Shown here one piece after another: positions 1 to 8,095 of a stretch of 64,000 bases of DNA. How positions within the stretch are numbered: position 1 is the stretch's first letter; each line of letters opens with the position of its first letter. Source of the stretch: Candidatus Treponema merdequi (GTDB lineage: Bacteria > Spirochaetota > Spirochaetia > Treponematales > Treponemataceae). The translations under genes were made by a program, and so were the position numbers. The stretch spans positions 1 through 64,000 of the forward strand of contig JAGHVB010000014.1 of assembly GCA_018064525.1 (NCBI GenBank). The letters run 5' to 3'. The notes below the pieces were generated by a model. It saw only the letters and a list, made by a program, of their open reading frames with translations. It made no database searches and had not been told where the DNA came from.

Positions 1-58
1 ACGCAAATAGCTGTAAAATTTCAGATAAATTAAATATTTGAAAAAATTTTAAAACCTA

Positions 59-87
59 TTGACACAAAATTAAAAATTGAATATATT
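59..87 (+). promoter_or_regulatory. sigma-70 promoter of tRNA-Phe
   Basis: A TTGACA -35 box (59-64) and a TATATT -10 box (82-87) are separated by exactly 17 bp. The tRNA begins 13 bp downstream. The tRNA-Glu gene near the right end has almost the same promoter, which supports the call. Confidence 0.85.
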
Positions 88-99
88 ATCACACATCAA

Positions 100-172
100 G
101 CCGTGGTAGCTCAGCTGGTAGAGCGCCGGACTGAAAATCCGTATGTCGTCAGTTCGACTCTGACCCATGGCA
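100..172 (+). tRNA. tRNA-Phe (GAA)
   Basis: The cloverleaf folds by eye. The acceptor stem pairs GCCGTGG with CCATGGC (one G-U), there is a GCTC/GAGC D stem, the anticodon loop CTGAAAA contains GAA, and the T arm is GTCAG-TTCGACT-CTGAC. The 3' CCA is not encoded. The first anticodon-stem pair (27-43) appears to be a C-U mismatch. A strong promoter lies upstream and an intrinsic terminator directly downstream, so it is a single-gene unit. Confidence 0.95.
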
Positions 173-176
173 AATT

Positions 177-211
177 GCTGAAAACCTTTTCTGGTTTTCA
201 GCTTTTTTTTT
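177..211 (+). terminator. intrinsic terminator of tRNA-Phe
   Basis: A perfect 10-bp stem (GCTGAAAACC / GGTTTTCAGC) with a 6-nt loop is followed by nine T residues. Confidence 0.9.
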
Positions 212-225
212 GTAAAAATGTTTAC

Positions 226-254
226 TTGTTAATATATCTTTTATCTACTATAAT
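226..254 (+). promoter_or_regulatory. promoter giving a leaderless mRNA for the first ankyrin gene
   Basis: TTGTTA (226-231), a 17-bp spacer and a perfect TATAAT (249-254) end only 6 nt before the ATG at 261. Transcription should start on or next to the A of the start codon. No Shine-Dalgarno sequence is present between the promoter and the gene. Confidence 0.75.
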
Positions 255-260
255 ATAATT

Positions 261-1157
261 ATGAAATGGATAATTCTTTATCGCGATGCTCTGGAAAAAA
301 CAGCAGTTTCAACACAGGAAATGCTTAAAGTACATGATTTAGAAGCGACAATTTTACCTATTCAAAAAGTTACTGATCTTGAAGATGAAGATACAAATTT
401 TCTGTTAAAAAATGCAACTCACTGTGTTTTATTTGATAATTCTCTTTTACTTGAGGATAATACTGCATTTTTTTATGGATATCTTGTTGGAAAAGTTAAA
501 CGCTTTTATTCTTTGACAAATGAATGGTCTAAGAATATGGAATTTTTTAATAATGTTTTTCTGTTTTCAGGAGAAGATGCTCTCTGTAAGGCTCTTGAAA
601 AACAGCTTGTTACCATAAAAGAAGAAGAAAAAACAAGAGATGCCTTTTCAAATCTTTTTAATGATGGAATTCCATATACTGCAGACTGTTTTGCACTTTA
701 CATCAATAAAGGAAAACTTGATGTCTGTCAGCGTTTTATCGATGCCGGAATAAGCATTAACTGTCGTACAGAAGATGGAACTCCGATGCTTAATGTCGCA
801 ATCAGAGCCGAGCAGGAAGAATGTGTAAACTGGATTTTAAATCATAATGTTGATATCGATGCAGTTTCAAATGACCGCGGTTATTCTGCTGTTATGGATG
901 CTGTATGGAAAAATAATCTGGAACTGACAAAAGTTCTGATCGAGCGGGGTGCAAATTTGAATTTTACAAGCCGTGACGGACAGTCAGTACTGGTTCTTGC
1001 TGTAGGGGCAGGAAATTATGAAATCTGTAAACTTCTTGCAGAAGCAGGGGCAGATCCTGATATAAAAGATCAGATGGGAATGTCAGCTTTGGAATATGCA
1101 AATCTTTTTGGTAAAAAAGATATTGCACAGGTTTTACAAAAATATCATAAAGCATAA
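261..1157 (+). CDS. ankyrin-repeat protein, first gene of the murG operon
   Basis: This is a 298-residue protein of unknown function. Residues about 1-115 form an alpha/beta-looking domain (opening IILYRDALEK) that I cannot assign. It vaguely resembles small nucleotide- or TIR-like folds, which is only a guess. Residues about 140-296 hold four to five ankyrin repeats with the usual pattern (GTPMLNVAIRA, GYSAVMDAVWKNN, GQSVLVLAVGAGN, GMSALEYANLFGK), so a protein-protein interaction role is likely. There is no signal peptide and it should be cytoplasmic. The start has no Shine-Dalgarno sequence and sits 6 nt after a TATAAT box. The stop is 17 nt before murG, so it is the promoter-proximal gene of the murG-cvpA-holB-kinase-regulator operon. 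Confidence 0.88.
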   Translation: MKWIILYRDALEKTAVSTQEMLKVHDLEATILPIQKVTDLEDEDTNFLLKNATHCVLFDNSLLLEDNTAFFYGYLVGKVKRFYSLTNEWSKNMEFFNNVFLFSGEDALCKALEKQLVTIKEEEKTRDAFSNLFNDGIPYTADCFALYINKGKLDVCQRFIDAGISINCRTEDGTPMLNVAIRAEQEECVNWILNHNVDIDAVSNDRGYSAVMDAVWKNNLELTKVLIERGANLNFTSRDGQSVLVLAVGAGNYEICKLLAEAGADPDIKDQMGMSALEYANLFGKKDIAQVLQKYHKA

Positions 1158-1174
1158 AATTCGAGATAAAAAAA

Positions 1175-2359
1175 ATGAAAAAAACAAATACTCAAAAAAA
1201 AGAACAGTTAAAAAAAACTACAGTTGCATTTGCAGGAGGCGGAACAGGTGGACATATTTATCCTGGTCTTGCTATTGCAGATGAATTAAAAGAACTCTGT
1301 AAAAAGAACAGCATAGACTTAAATCTTATCTGGCTTGGTTCTTCCCGTGGAATGGACAGAAATATTGTAGAAACAAGTGTCGGTATTGATTCTACATGCA
1401 GTGTAAATAAGTTTTATGGAATTCCATCAGGAAAATTGCGAAGATACTTTACTTTAAAAAATTTCTTCGATGTTTTTAAAATCGCCGCCGGTTGTATTGC
1501 TTCATTTTTTATTCTTTTAAAAATAAAACCTGCAGTAGTTTTTTCAAAAGGTGGATTTGTTTCTGTTCCTCCATGCTTTGCTGCAAAACTTTTGAGAATA
1601 CCTGTAATTACTCATGAATGTGATTTTACTCCAGGCCTTGCAACAAAAATAAACAGCCATTTTGCATCAAAGATTCTTCTTTCATATAAAGAAACGCAGG
1701 AATATTTTTCTGCAGAAATGGCATCAAAGTCTCTTGTAACAGGAAATCCTGTACGACCTGTTTTTTATTCAACTGATTCTAAAATCGGAAAAGATTTTGT
1801 TAACTTTGGTTATTCAAAAAAGTCAAAGCCTGTTCTTTTTGCAATGGGCGGAAGTCTTGGTGCAAAACAGATTAATGATCTTGTATATGAAAATATTGAA
1901 TGGCTTTGTGAAAATTTTTATGTAGTTCACCAGACAGGAAAACAAAAAGAAAAGTTTGAAGTTCCGGAATCAGTTTCTGACAGCTACAGACAGTTTGATT
2001 TTATTTATGAACAGATGCCTCATGTTATGGATTATGCAGATGTAATCTTATCAAGAGCTGGTGCCAACAGTTTATGGGAATGTGCCGTATTAAAAAAGCC
2101 TGTGATTCTTATACCGCTTTGTGGATGCGGAACTCGTGGAGATCAGATTGATAATGCAGAGTATTTTGAAAAGAAAGGCGCAGCAACAGTATTGAAGGGT
2201 GAATATGCATCTTCAAATGCATTAAAAAATGCTTTGACAGCACTTCTGGATTCTAAAAAACGAAAGTGTTTTTCTGATGCCTGTAAAGAACTTGTTCCAC
2301 AGAAAAGAAGTGCTTTTTTAATTGCTGATTTTATTTTAAATAATTATATTAATAAATAA
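1175..2359 (+). CDS. murG: MurG, lipid II-forming GlcNAc transferase
   Basis: MurG transfers GlcNAc from UDP-GlcNAc to undecaprenyl-pyrophosphoryl-MurNAc-pentapeptide on the inner face of the cytoplasmic membrane, the last cytoplasmic step of peptidoglycan precursor synthesis. The 394-residue protein has the family's glycine-rich N-terminal loop GGGTGGHIYPGLAIA (about 22-36), the acceptor-domain segment FSKGGFVSVPPCFAAKLL, and the C-terminal donor-binding motifs GGSLGAKQIN and LSRAGANSLWE. The first 12-15 residues are lysine-rich and could be an N-terminal extension. It is cotranscribed with the ankyrin gene upstream and with cvpA, which starts 13 nt downstream. Confidence 0.96.
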   Translation: MKKTNTQKKEQLKKTTVAFAGGGTGGHIYPGLAIADELKELCKKNSIDLNLIWLGSSRGMDRNIVETSVGIDSTCSVNKFYGIPSGKLRRYFTLKNFFDVFKIAAGCIASFFILLKIKPAVVFSKGGFVSVPPCFAAKLLRIPVITHECDFTPGLATKINSHFASKILLSYKETQEYFSAEMASKSLVTGNPVRPVFYSTDSKIGKDFVNFGYSKKSKPVLFAMGGSLGAKQINDLVYENIEWLCENFYVVHQTGKQKEKFEVPESVSDSYRQFDFIYEQMPHVMDYADVILSRAGANSLWECAVLKKPVILIPLCGCGTRGDQIDNAEYFEKKGAATVLKGEYASSNALKNALTALLDSKKRKCFSDACKELVPQKRSAFLIADFILNNYINK

Positions 2360-2371
2360 ACGGAGGTGAGT

Positions 2372-2854
2372 ATGCCTTTTGGTTTTACTCCGGTAGATAT
2401 TGTTTTTTGCGTAATTATTCTTATTTTATGTATACGTGCTTCCATTAAGGGGCTTATAGATGAATTTTTTGGACTTGGAACTTTTATTTTTGGAGCTTAC
2501 CTTGCATACAGGTTCATGCATCTTTTAAAACCGTATCTGGCTGCATGTATGAATGATACGATTGCGGCAATTTTATCATTCATCTTAATTTTTGTTGCAA
2601 TTTTCCTGATTATTAAAATTATACAGCTTGCATTAAAATCAATTTTTTCAGGTTCTATTTTAAAAAGTCTTGATCATGGGCTTGGTTTCTTTTTTGGTGC
2701 TGCAGAAGGAATATTTCTGGTTGTTTTAATTATTATTGGAATGAAAATGTTTAATAATTATTTTGATACAACTGCAATAAGAGAATCAAGTGTATTATGC
2801 AGATTTTTAAGTAGTCTGGTTAACAGTGCAGGAAACATTCTGGAGAAAGTTTAA
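2372..2854 (+). CDS. cvpA: CvpA-family membrane protein
   Basis: A 160-residue integral membrane protein with four predicted helices (around residues 7-25, 28-48, 63-85 and 102-123). It matches the CvpA/colicin V production family, whose members affect envelope integrity; their biochemical role is unclear. The ATG at 2372 is chosen because a strong GGAGGTGA sits 5-8 nt before it. An in-frame GTG at 2366 lies inside that ribosome site. The stop codon overlaps the next start (TAATG), so translation is probably coupled to the downstream clamp-loader gene. Confidence 0.85.
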   Translation: MPFGFTPVDIVFCVIILILCIRASIKGLIDEFFGLGTFIFGAYLAYRFMHLLKPYLAACMNDTIAAILSFILIFVAIFLIIKIIQLALKSIFSGSILKSLDHGLGFFFGAAEGIFLVVLIIIGMKMFNNYFDTTAIRESSVLCRFLSSLVNSAGNILEKV

Positions 2855-4083
2855 TGTACGATAATCTTTTATATCAGAATGCTTCATCTCTTTTGCGTGA
2901 TGATATTTTACAAGACAGGCTTCCAGGTTCAATTCTTTTTTCCGGACCTGATGCAACAGGAAAACTTACATCTGCATTAGAAACTGCGAGGATTCTTTCC
3001 TGCAAAGGAAATGTAAAAGGAAAGTGGACCTGTACCTGTTCTTCCTGTCTTCAGCATAAGGCATTAATTAATTCAAATACTGTTTTACTTGGGCCTAGAG
3101 ACTGCAGTCTTGAAATTTCAGCATGTAAAAAAACATTCTTAAATTCTGCAATAAATCATTCTCATGAAGAAGCTTCTCGATATCTTTTTGTAAGAAGTGT
3201 CAGAAAGCTTACAATGAGATTTAATCCTGTTTTATGGCAGGACAGCGACAAGCTTTCTAAAATTTCAAAATATATTTCTGTAATTGATGAACTTCTGGAA
3301 CAGATTGATCCTCCCCGCGAATTACCTGATTTTGATGAACTGTCATCAGTTTGTGATAAACTTGAAAAAGAAGCTCTCGCACTTGAAGAAGATTTAATGT
3401 ACAATTCAATTTCGATTGCACAAATCAGAAATGTTTCCTCATGGGCTCATATTTCACTTGCAGAAGGAAAAAAAGTCGTAATCATAGAAAAGGCAGAGAG
3501 AATGCTTGAAGGTGTCAGAAATGCTCTTTTAAAAATTCTTGAAGAGCCACCTGAAAATACTGTTTTTATTCTGACTACATCAAAACGTTCTTCCGTAATG
3601 CCGACAATTCTTTCGCGTGTCAGAACGTATAATTTTATTTCAAGAACAGAAACTCAAAGTCACGATATTATTGACCGCATTTATCATGAAAATTTTACAG
3701 GAACTATCGAACAGTATCTGCAGAATTTTCTGCCTGTAACACCAAAAGACATTTGTAATACTGCAGACAAATTTTACGGCCAGGTAATTTCCGGAACAAT
3801 TCCAGATTTAAATGAAATCATTAAGAACTGTAATAAATTTGATCCACGACTTTTGTTCAGACTTTTTCTTGAATCAATTTATTCATTTCAGAAAACTGCC
3901 TTACAGTCTGCATCTGGTGTAAAAGCAAGTTCTCTTTGTACAACAGCACTGCGTAATACGTGGAATAATGTAACAATTTATAATCAGAGCATACTTGCGG
4001 CTCTTGAAAATCTTACAAAAGAAATTGCTTTGATAAATAAAACCAATGACAATGCTTTAAGAGAAGCTTATGGCAAATTATAA
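2854..4083 (+). CDS. holB: DNA polymerase III delta'-like clamp-loader subunit
   Basis: A 409-residue AAA+ protein of the clamp loader that loads the sliding clamp on primed DNA. The P-loop region is SGPDATGKLTS (about residues 29-39). A cysteine cluster (CTCSSC, about 63-68, with an earlier C) matches the zinc module of delta'/gamma subunits. The sensor region VRNALLKILEEPPENTVFILTT is followed by the arginine-finger region LPTILSRVRTY-like segment. An unusual insertion of roughly 70-90 residues between the zinc module and the conserved KVVIIEKAERM region makes it longer than a typical delta' (about 330). The start overlaps cvpA by one base, and the end overlaps the kinase gene by 14 nt. Confidence 0.85.
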   Translation: MYDNLLYQNASSLLRDDILQDRLPGSILFSGPDATGKLTSALETARILSCKGNVKGKWTCTCSSCLQHKALINSNTVLLGPRDCSLEISACKKTFLNSAINHSHEEASRYLFVRSVRKLTMRFNPVLWQDSDKLSKISKYISVIDELLEQIDPPRELPDFDELSSVCDKLEKEALALEEDLMYNSISIAQIRNVSSWAHISLAEGKKVVIIEKAERMLEGVRNALLKILEEPPENTVFILTTSKRSSVMPTILSRVRTYNFISRTETQSHDIIDRIYHENFTGTIEQYLQNFLPVTPKDICNTADKFYGQVISGTIPDLNEIIKNCNKFDPRLLFRLFLESIYSFQKTALQSASGVKASSLCTTALRNTWNNVTIYNQSILAALENLTKEIALINKTNDNALREAYGKL

Positions 4084-5290
4084 TACTAAGATTTCAGAAA
4101 AAATTTCAAAGCTCTCAGATTCTCAGATTCAATCTTTGTTTGAAGCAATGAGCAGGGATAATCAGATGTTAAGTTCAATAATCAAATCTTTAACATCTGG
4201 AATATTAATTATTGATACTGAATGGAATCCTCTTTTTTCAAATAAAGCAATTGACCGTTTTATTCTTTTCAATACACATCCTGATGATGCACAGACGGAA
4301 GGACTAAAACTTTTTCAGATTGTAAAAGATAAAGATATTGCAGAATTTTTTAAAGGCTGTGCTGATACAAACAAGACAAATGTTTCAGAAGAGTTTTCAA
4401 TTGAGACATCGGGCGGTCAGGTAAGATTCATTACGATTACGATAACACCTCTTGTAAATAATGATGAAGTAGCGGGAAGCATAATCGTAGTACGCGATAT
4501 TACTGAAAAACGAAATCAGGAAATTTTACTTCACAGAATGGAAAGTCTTGCAAGCCTGACAAATCTTGCAGCAAGTGTTGCTCACGAAATTAAAAATCCT
4601 CTTGGTGCAATAAGCATTCATATCCAGCTTTTACAGAAAGCAATTGAAAAAGCAAGAAAAGGTGATGGCCAGCTTCCGGATGAAAAATTTATAGAAAAGT
4701 ACATTGGTGTTGTAAACGAAGAAATTGATAACCTCAATAAAATCGTCGTAGATTTTCTGTTTGCTGTTCGTCCTGTCAGTGCAAATCTTGCACTTATTCA
4801 TCCGAATGAAATTCTTGCAAAACTGCTGGACTTTTTAAAACCGGAATTTGAAAAAGAAAATATTAATCTTGATATAGAACTTTGCAAAAATGATATCAGG
4901 CTTTTACTTGATGAAAAACTTTTCCGTGAAGTTATCGTAAATCTTTCACAGAATGCAATTTATGCTGTAAATGAAAATAAATCAAATATTGGACAGGGAA
5001 CTGTTACTGTAAAATCATTTATAAAAGATGATAAATATCTTCTTGAAATTTCTGACAACGGTTGCGGAATGTCTGAGGAAAAACTTTCAAAAATATTTGA
5101 GCCATATTATACTACAAAGGCAACTGGAACAGGTCTTGGACTTACGATGGTTTATAAAATTATCAAAGAATTTTCCGGTGACATCGATGTTCAGTCAGAA
5201 GAAAATGTCGGAACAAAGTTTTTAATTTCAATTCCAGTACCTCAGCTTGATAAAAGGCTTCTTAAATATGAAGAAAAAGGTGAAAAATGA
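4070..5290 (+). CDS. PAS-domain sensor histidine kinase (NtrB/AtoS type)
   Basis: A 406-residue cytoplasmic kinase with no membrane segments. It has a PAS domain at about 35-150 ending in VVRDITEKRNQE, a HisKA dimerisation domain with the phosphoacceptor His in SVAHEIKNPLGA (His about 172), and a HATPase domain with the N box NLSQNAIYAVNE, the G1 box ISDNGCGMS and the G2 box TTKATGTGLGLTMVYKII. It overlaps the downstream response-regulator gene by 4 nt, so the two form a two-component pair. It resembles the AtcS/AtoS kinases of treponemes, which pair with a sigma-54 activator. The signal sensed is unknown; the PAS domain suggests an internal or redox cue. Confidence 0.9.
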   Translation: MANYNTKISEKISKLSDSQIQSLFEAMSRDNQMLSSIIKSLTSGILIIDTEWNPLFSNKAIDRFILFNTHPDDAQTEGLKLFQIVKDKDIAEFFKGCADTNKTNVSEEFSIETSGGQVRFITITITPLVNNDEVAGSIIVVRDITEKRNQEILLHRMESLASLTNLAASVAHEIKNPLGAISIHIQLLQKAIEKARKGDGQLPDEKFIEKYIGVVNEEIDNLNKIVVDFLFAVRPVSANLALIHPNEILAKLLDFLKPEFEKENINLDIELCKNDIRLLLDEKLFREVIVNLSQNAIYAVNENKSNIGQGTVTVKSFIKDDKYLLEISDNGCGMSEEKLSKIFEPYYTTKATGTGLGLTMVYKIIKEFSGDIDVQSEENVGTKFLISIPVPQLDKRLLKYEEKGEK

Positions 5291-6648
5291 AATTTACGCT
5301 TTTAATTATTGATGACGAAAAAAATATTCGTGAAGGTCTCGGTGCAAATTTTGAGCTTGAAGGTTATACAGTCAAGCTTGCAGAAAATGGAGAAGAAGGC
5401 CTTAAATTAATATCTAAAGGCGATATAGATTTAGTAATCACTGACCTCAGAATGCCTGGTATTTCCGGTGAAGAAGTTTTGCGTCGAGTTACTACAGAAA
5501 CTCCAGGAATTCCAGTAATTGTATTAACAGGACATGGTTCTATTGATGCAGCCGTAGATGCAATGAGAAACGGTGCCTATGACTTTCTGACAAAACCATT
5601 AAATCTCGACCAGCTTTCAATGATTGTAAAGCGTGCTCTCGAAGCCCGTGAACTTTCGCTCCAGCATAAACAGCTCAAGGCAGAAGTTGAAAGCGCTCAT
5701 ACATTTGATAAAATCATCGGCAAATCTGCAGAAATGCAGAAAGTCTTTGAAATGATAAAAAAAGTTGCTTCTTCAAAAGCTTCTGTTTTAATCACAGGCG
5801 AAAGCGGAGTTGGAAAAGAACTTGTTGCTGATGCAATCCATAATCTTTCTTCACGAAAAGACCATCAGTGCATTAAAGTTCACTGTGCTGCTTTAAGCGA
5901 AACTCTTCTAGAAAGTGAACTTTTCGGTCACGAAAAAGGCGCATTTACAGGTGCTGACAATCTTGTCAAAGGCCGCTTTGAACTTGCTCATGAGAGTACA
6001 ATTTTCCTCGACGAAATCGGAGAAATCAATCCGAGCGTTCAGATAAAGATTTTACGCGTGCTTCAGGAAAAAGCATTTGAAAGAGTAGGCGGTCAGGAAA
6101 CTATTAATGTCGATGTCAGAATCGTTGCCGCAACAAACCGTAATCTCGAAGAAGAAGTTAAAAACGGAAAATTCCGCGAAGATTTATATTACAGATTGAA
6201 TGTCGTTCATATTCATGTTCCACCGTTGAGAGAAAGAAAAGATGACATTCCGCTTTTGATTGCAAAGTTTGTTGAAGAGTTTGCAGAAGAAAATGGAAAA
6301 GTTATAAGTGGAATTGACGCGCGCGCAAAATCTGCGATGTATAATTACAACTGGCCTGGAAATATTCGTGAATTAAGAAACTGTATTGAAAGTGCAGTCG
6401 TGATGGCAAGCGGAGAAGAGATTACTCTCGAAGATTTGCCGCCGACAGTAAGTAAAGCAGCAGCGGAGCAGTCGATCAGCATTCCGGCAAATTCCACTTT
6501 AGACGAAGCCGAAAAAATAATCATACTTCAGACTCTTGCTGCAAATAAAAACAACAAAAGTAAAACCGCCGAGCTTTTAGGAATAGGTCGCAAGACCCTT
6601 CACAGAAAGCTCGAAGAATACGGTATTACTTCTGATGAAGAAGATTAG
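5287..6648 (+). CDS. NtrC-family sigma-54-dependent response regulator
   Basis: A 453-residue transcription activator. The receiver domain (1-120) has the acidic pocket DD 9-10, the phosphoacceptor Asp in VITDLRMPG (about 53) and the conserved Lys in LTKPL (about 103). The AAA+ domain has Walker A GESGVGKE (about 171-178), the sigma-54-contacting loop GAFTGA (about 218-223), Walker B IFLDEIGEI and the arginine region YYRLNVVHIHVPPLRER. A Fis-type helix-turn-helix (NKSKTAELLGIGRKTLHRKL) ends the protein. Phosphorylation by the overlapping kinase should trigger sigma-54 open-complex formation at unlinked targets. Its stop overlaps the convergent glgC stop by 3 nt. Confidence 0.95.
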   Translation: MKFTLLIIDDEKNIREGLGANFELEGYTVKLAENGEEGLKLISKGDIDLVITDLRMPGISGEEVLRRVTTETPGIPVIVLTGHGSIDAAVDAMRNGAYDFLTKPLNLDQLSMIVKRALEARELSLQHKQLKAEVESAHTFDKIIGKSAEMQKVFEMIKKVASSKASVLITGESGVGKELVADAIHNLSSRKDHQCIKVHCAALSETLLESELFGHEKGAFTGADNLVKGRFELAHESTIFLDEIGEINPSVQIKILRVLQEKAFERVGGQETINVDVRIVAATNRNLEEEVKNGKFREDLYYRLNVVHIHVPPLRERKDDIPLLIAKFVEEFAEENGKVISGIDARAKSAMYNYNWPGNIRELRNCIESAVVMASGEEITLEDLPPTVSKAAAEQSISIPANSTLDEAEKIIILQTLAANKNNKSKTAELLGIGRKTLHRKLEEYGITSDEED

Positions 6649-7937
6649 ATGATTGTTCCGCTTGGAATAGTTACGTTCTTTCTGATTACGACGATTCCGT
6701 CAGCAACATAGAAGTTACCGTAGTCACCATTCTCATATTTTTTACCGCTCACATTGATAGAACAGTTGTCACCGATTCTTGCATTTTTATCGATGATAGT
6801 CTTTGAAATGTGGCAGTGTTTTCCGATTCCCATGTTTGGAGTTCCGGCTTTTTTGTTTGCCTCTTTTTCTTCTTCTGACTCATAGAAGTCGGCACCCATT
6901 GTGATGACTCCGTCGAGAACAGTTCCACTTTCGACAATTGAACGAAGACCGATTACAGAATGGCTGATCATACAGTCTGTAATTACACATCCGTCACTTG
7001 CAAGAGTTGCAGTTAAGTCTGCGTGATTCATTTTACAAGGAGGAAGGTTTGACATCTGAGTAAAGATTGGTTCTCTTTCATCGTAGAAGTTGAATTTTGG
7101 AGTAACATTTGTCAAATCAAGTGTTGCATCATAGAAACTTCTGATAGTTCCGATATCTTCCCAGTAACCGTCAAAAATGTAAGAATTGACTTTCTTGCTC
7201 TTGATAGCCATAGGAATGATTTCTTTACCAAAGTCAGGTTTATCGTTATTAAGTACTTCTTCCATTGTATCTGCGTTAAAAATATAGATACCCATAGAAG
7301 CAAGATATTCTTTTTCTTTTGCGAGCATCGGATCTCTTGCTTTTTCTGGAATTTTCCATTCATCAATATTGAGGTCCTTTGCAGGTTTTTCCATGAATTC
7401 TGTAATTTTATGTTTGTCATCAATTTTCATGATTCCAAAACCTGAAGCGTCTTCACGGTTTACGGCTGTTGTAGCAATTGTTACATCAGCGCCGCTTTCG
7501 ATGTGCTGCTGCATAAAGTGCTTTAAGTCCATGCGGTAGAGCTGGTCGCCTGAAAGAATGATATAGTGTGTCGGTTTCTGTGTTCTGAAGTGAATGAAGT
7601 TTTTGCGGACTGAGTCTGCTGTTCCTTCGTACCATCCTGAATGTTCAAGAGACTGTTCTGCGGCAAGGATTTCTACGAAGCCGTTTGAGAATCGGTCAAA
7701 GTTATATGAATTTGTAATGTGAAGGTGGAGTGAAGCAGAGTTGAACTGTGTTAAAAGATAGATTTTCTTAAATCCAGAGTTAATACAGTTAGAAATTGGA
7801 ATATCTACGATTCTGTATTTTCCACCGAAAGAAACGGCAGGTTTTGAGCGTTCTTTTGTCAATGGATAAAGGCGTGTACCTTTTCCTCCTCCAAGAATAA
7901 GACAAAGTACTCGTGATTCATCAAGTTTATCAGCCAT
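6645..7937 (-). CDS. glgC: glucose-1-phosphate adenylyltransferase
   Basis: GlgC makes ADP-glucose from ATP and glucose-1-phosphate, the committed step of bacterial glycogen synthesis. The 430-residue protein starts with LILGGGKGTRLYPLTKERSKPAV, the nucleotide-binding loop with its catalytic Arg and Lys. Further conserved segments are ILSGDQLYRMD, EFMEKPAKD and YWEDIGTI, and a left-handed beta-helix-like C-terminus. The ATG at 7937 is chosen because GGAGGG lies 9 nt upstream; a longer in-frame reading (to 7982) has no ribosome site. It faces the sigma-54 regulator operon convergently with a 3-nt overlap. No terminator is visible between the two. Confidence 0.95.
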   Translation of the reverse strand: MADKLDESRVLCLILGGGKGTRLYPLTKERSKPAVSFGGKYRIVDIPISNCINSGFKKIYLLTQFNSASLHLHITNSYNFDRFSNGFVEILAAEQSLEHSGWYEGTADSVRKNFIHFRTQKPTHYIILSGDQLYRMDLKHFMQQHIESGADVTIATTAVNREDASGFGIMKIDDKHKITEFMEKPAKDLNIDEWKIPEKARDPMLAKEKEYLASMGIYIFNADTMEEVLNNDKPDFGKEIIPMAIKSKKVNSYIFDGYWEDIGTIRSFYDATLDLTNVTPKFNFYDEREPIFTQMSNLPPCKMNHADLTATLASDGCVITDCMISHSVIGLRSIVESGTVLDGVITMGADFYESEEEKEANKKAGTPNMGIGKHCHISKTIIDKNARIGDNCSINVSGKKYENGDYGNFYVADGIVVIRKNVTIPSGTII

Positions 7938-8017
7938 AATATGTAACCCTCCAAGGTCAGAAGAAGTATTAATATGTCGCAAAGGGAATTAATTTCTTCT
8001 ATTTTTTGTGATATTTA

Positions 8018-8046
8018 ATTATAAATCAGTATTTAATAAAACGCAA
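8018..8046 (-). promoter_or_regulatory. sigma-70 promoter of glgC
   Basis: On the minus strand TTGCGT (8046-8041), a 17-bp spacer and a perfect TATAAT (8023-8018) predict a start near 8012. This gives a 5' leader of about 75 nt before glgC. I see no obvious riboswitch fold in that leader. Confidence 0.65.
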
Positions 8047-8095
8047 ATTATTTTATTATAAATAGATGCATATTCAAAAAAAATGCTTAATATGT

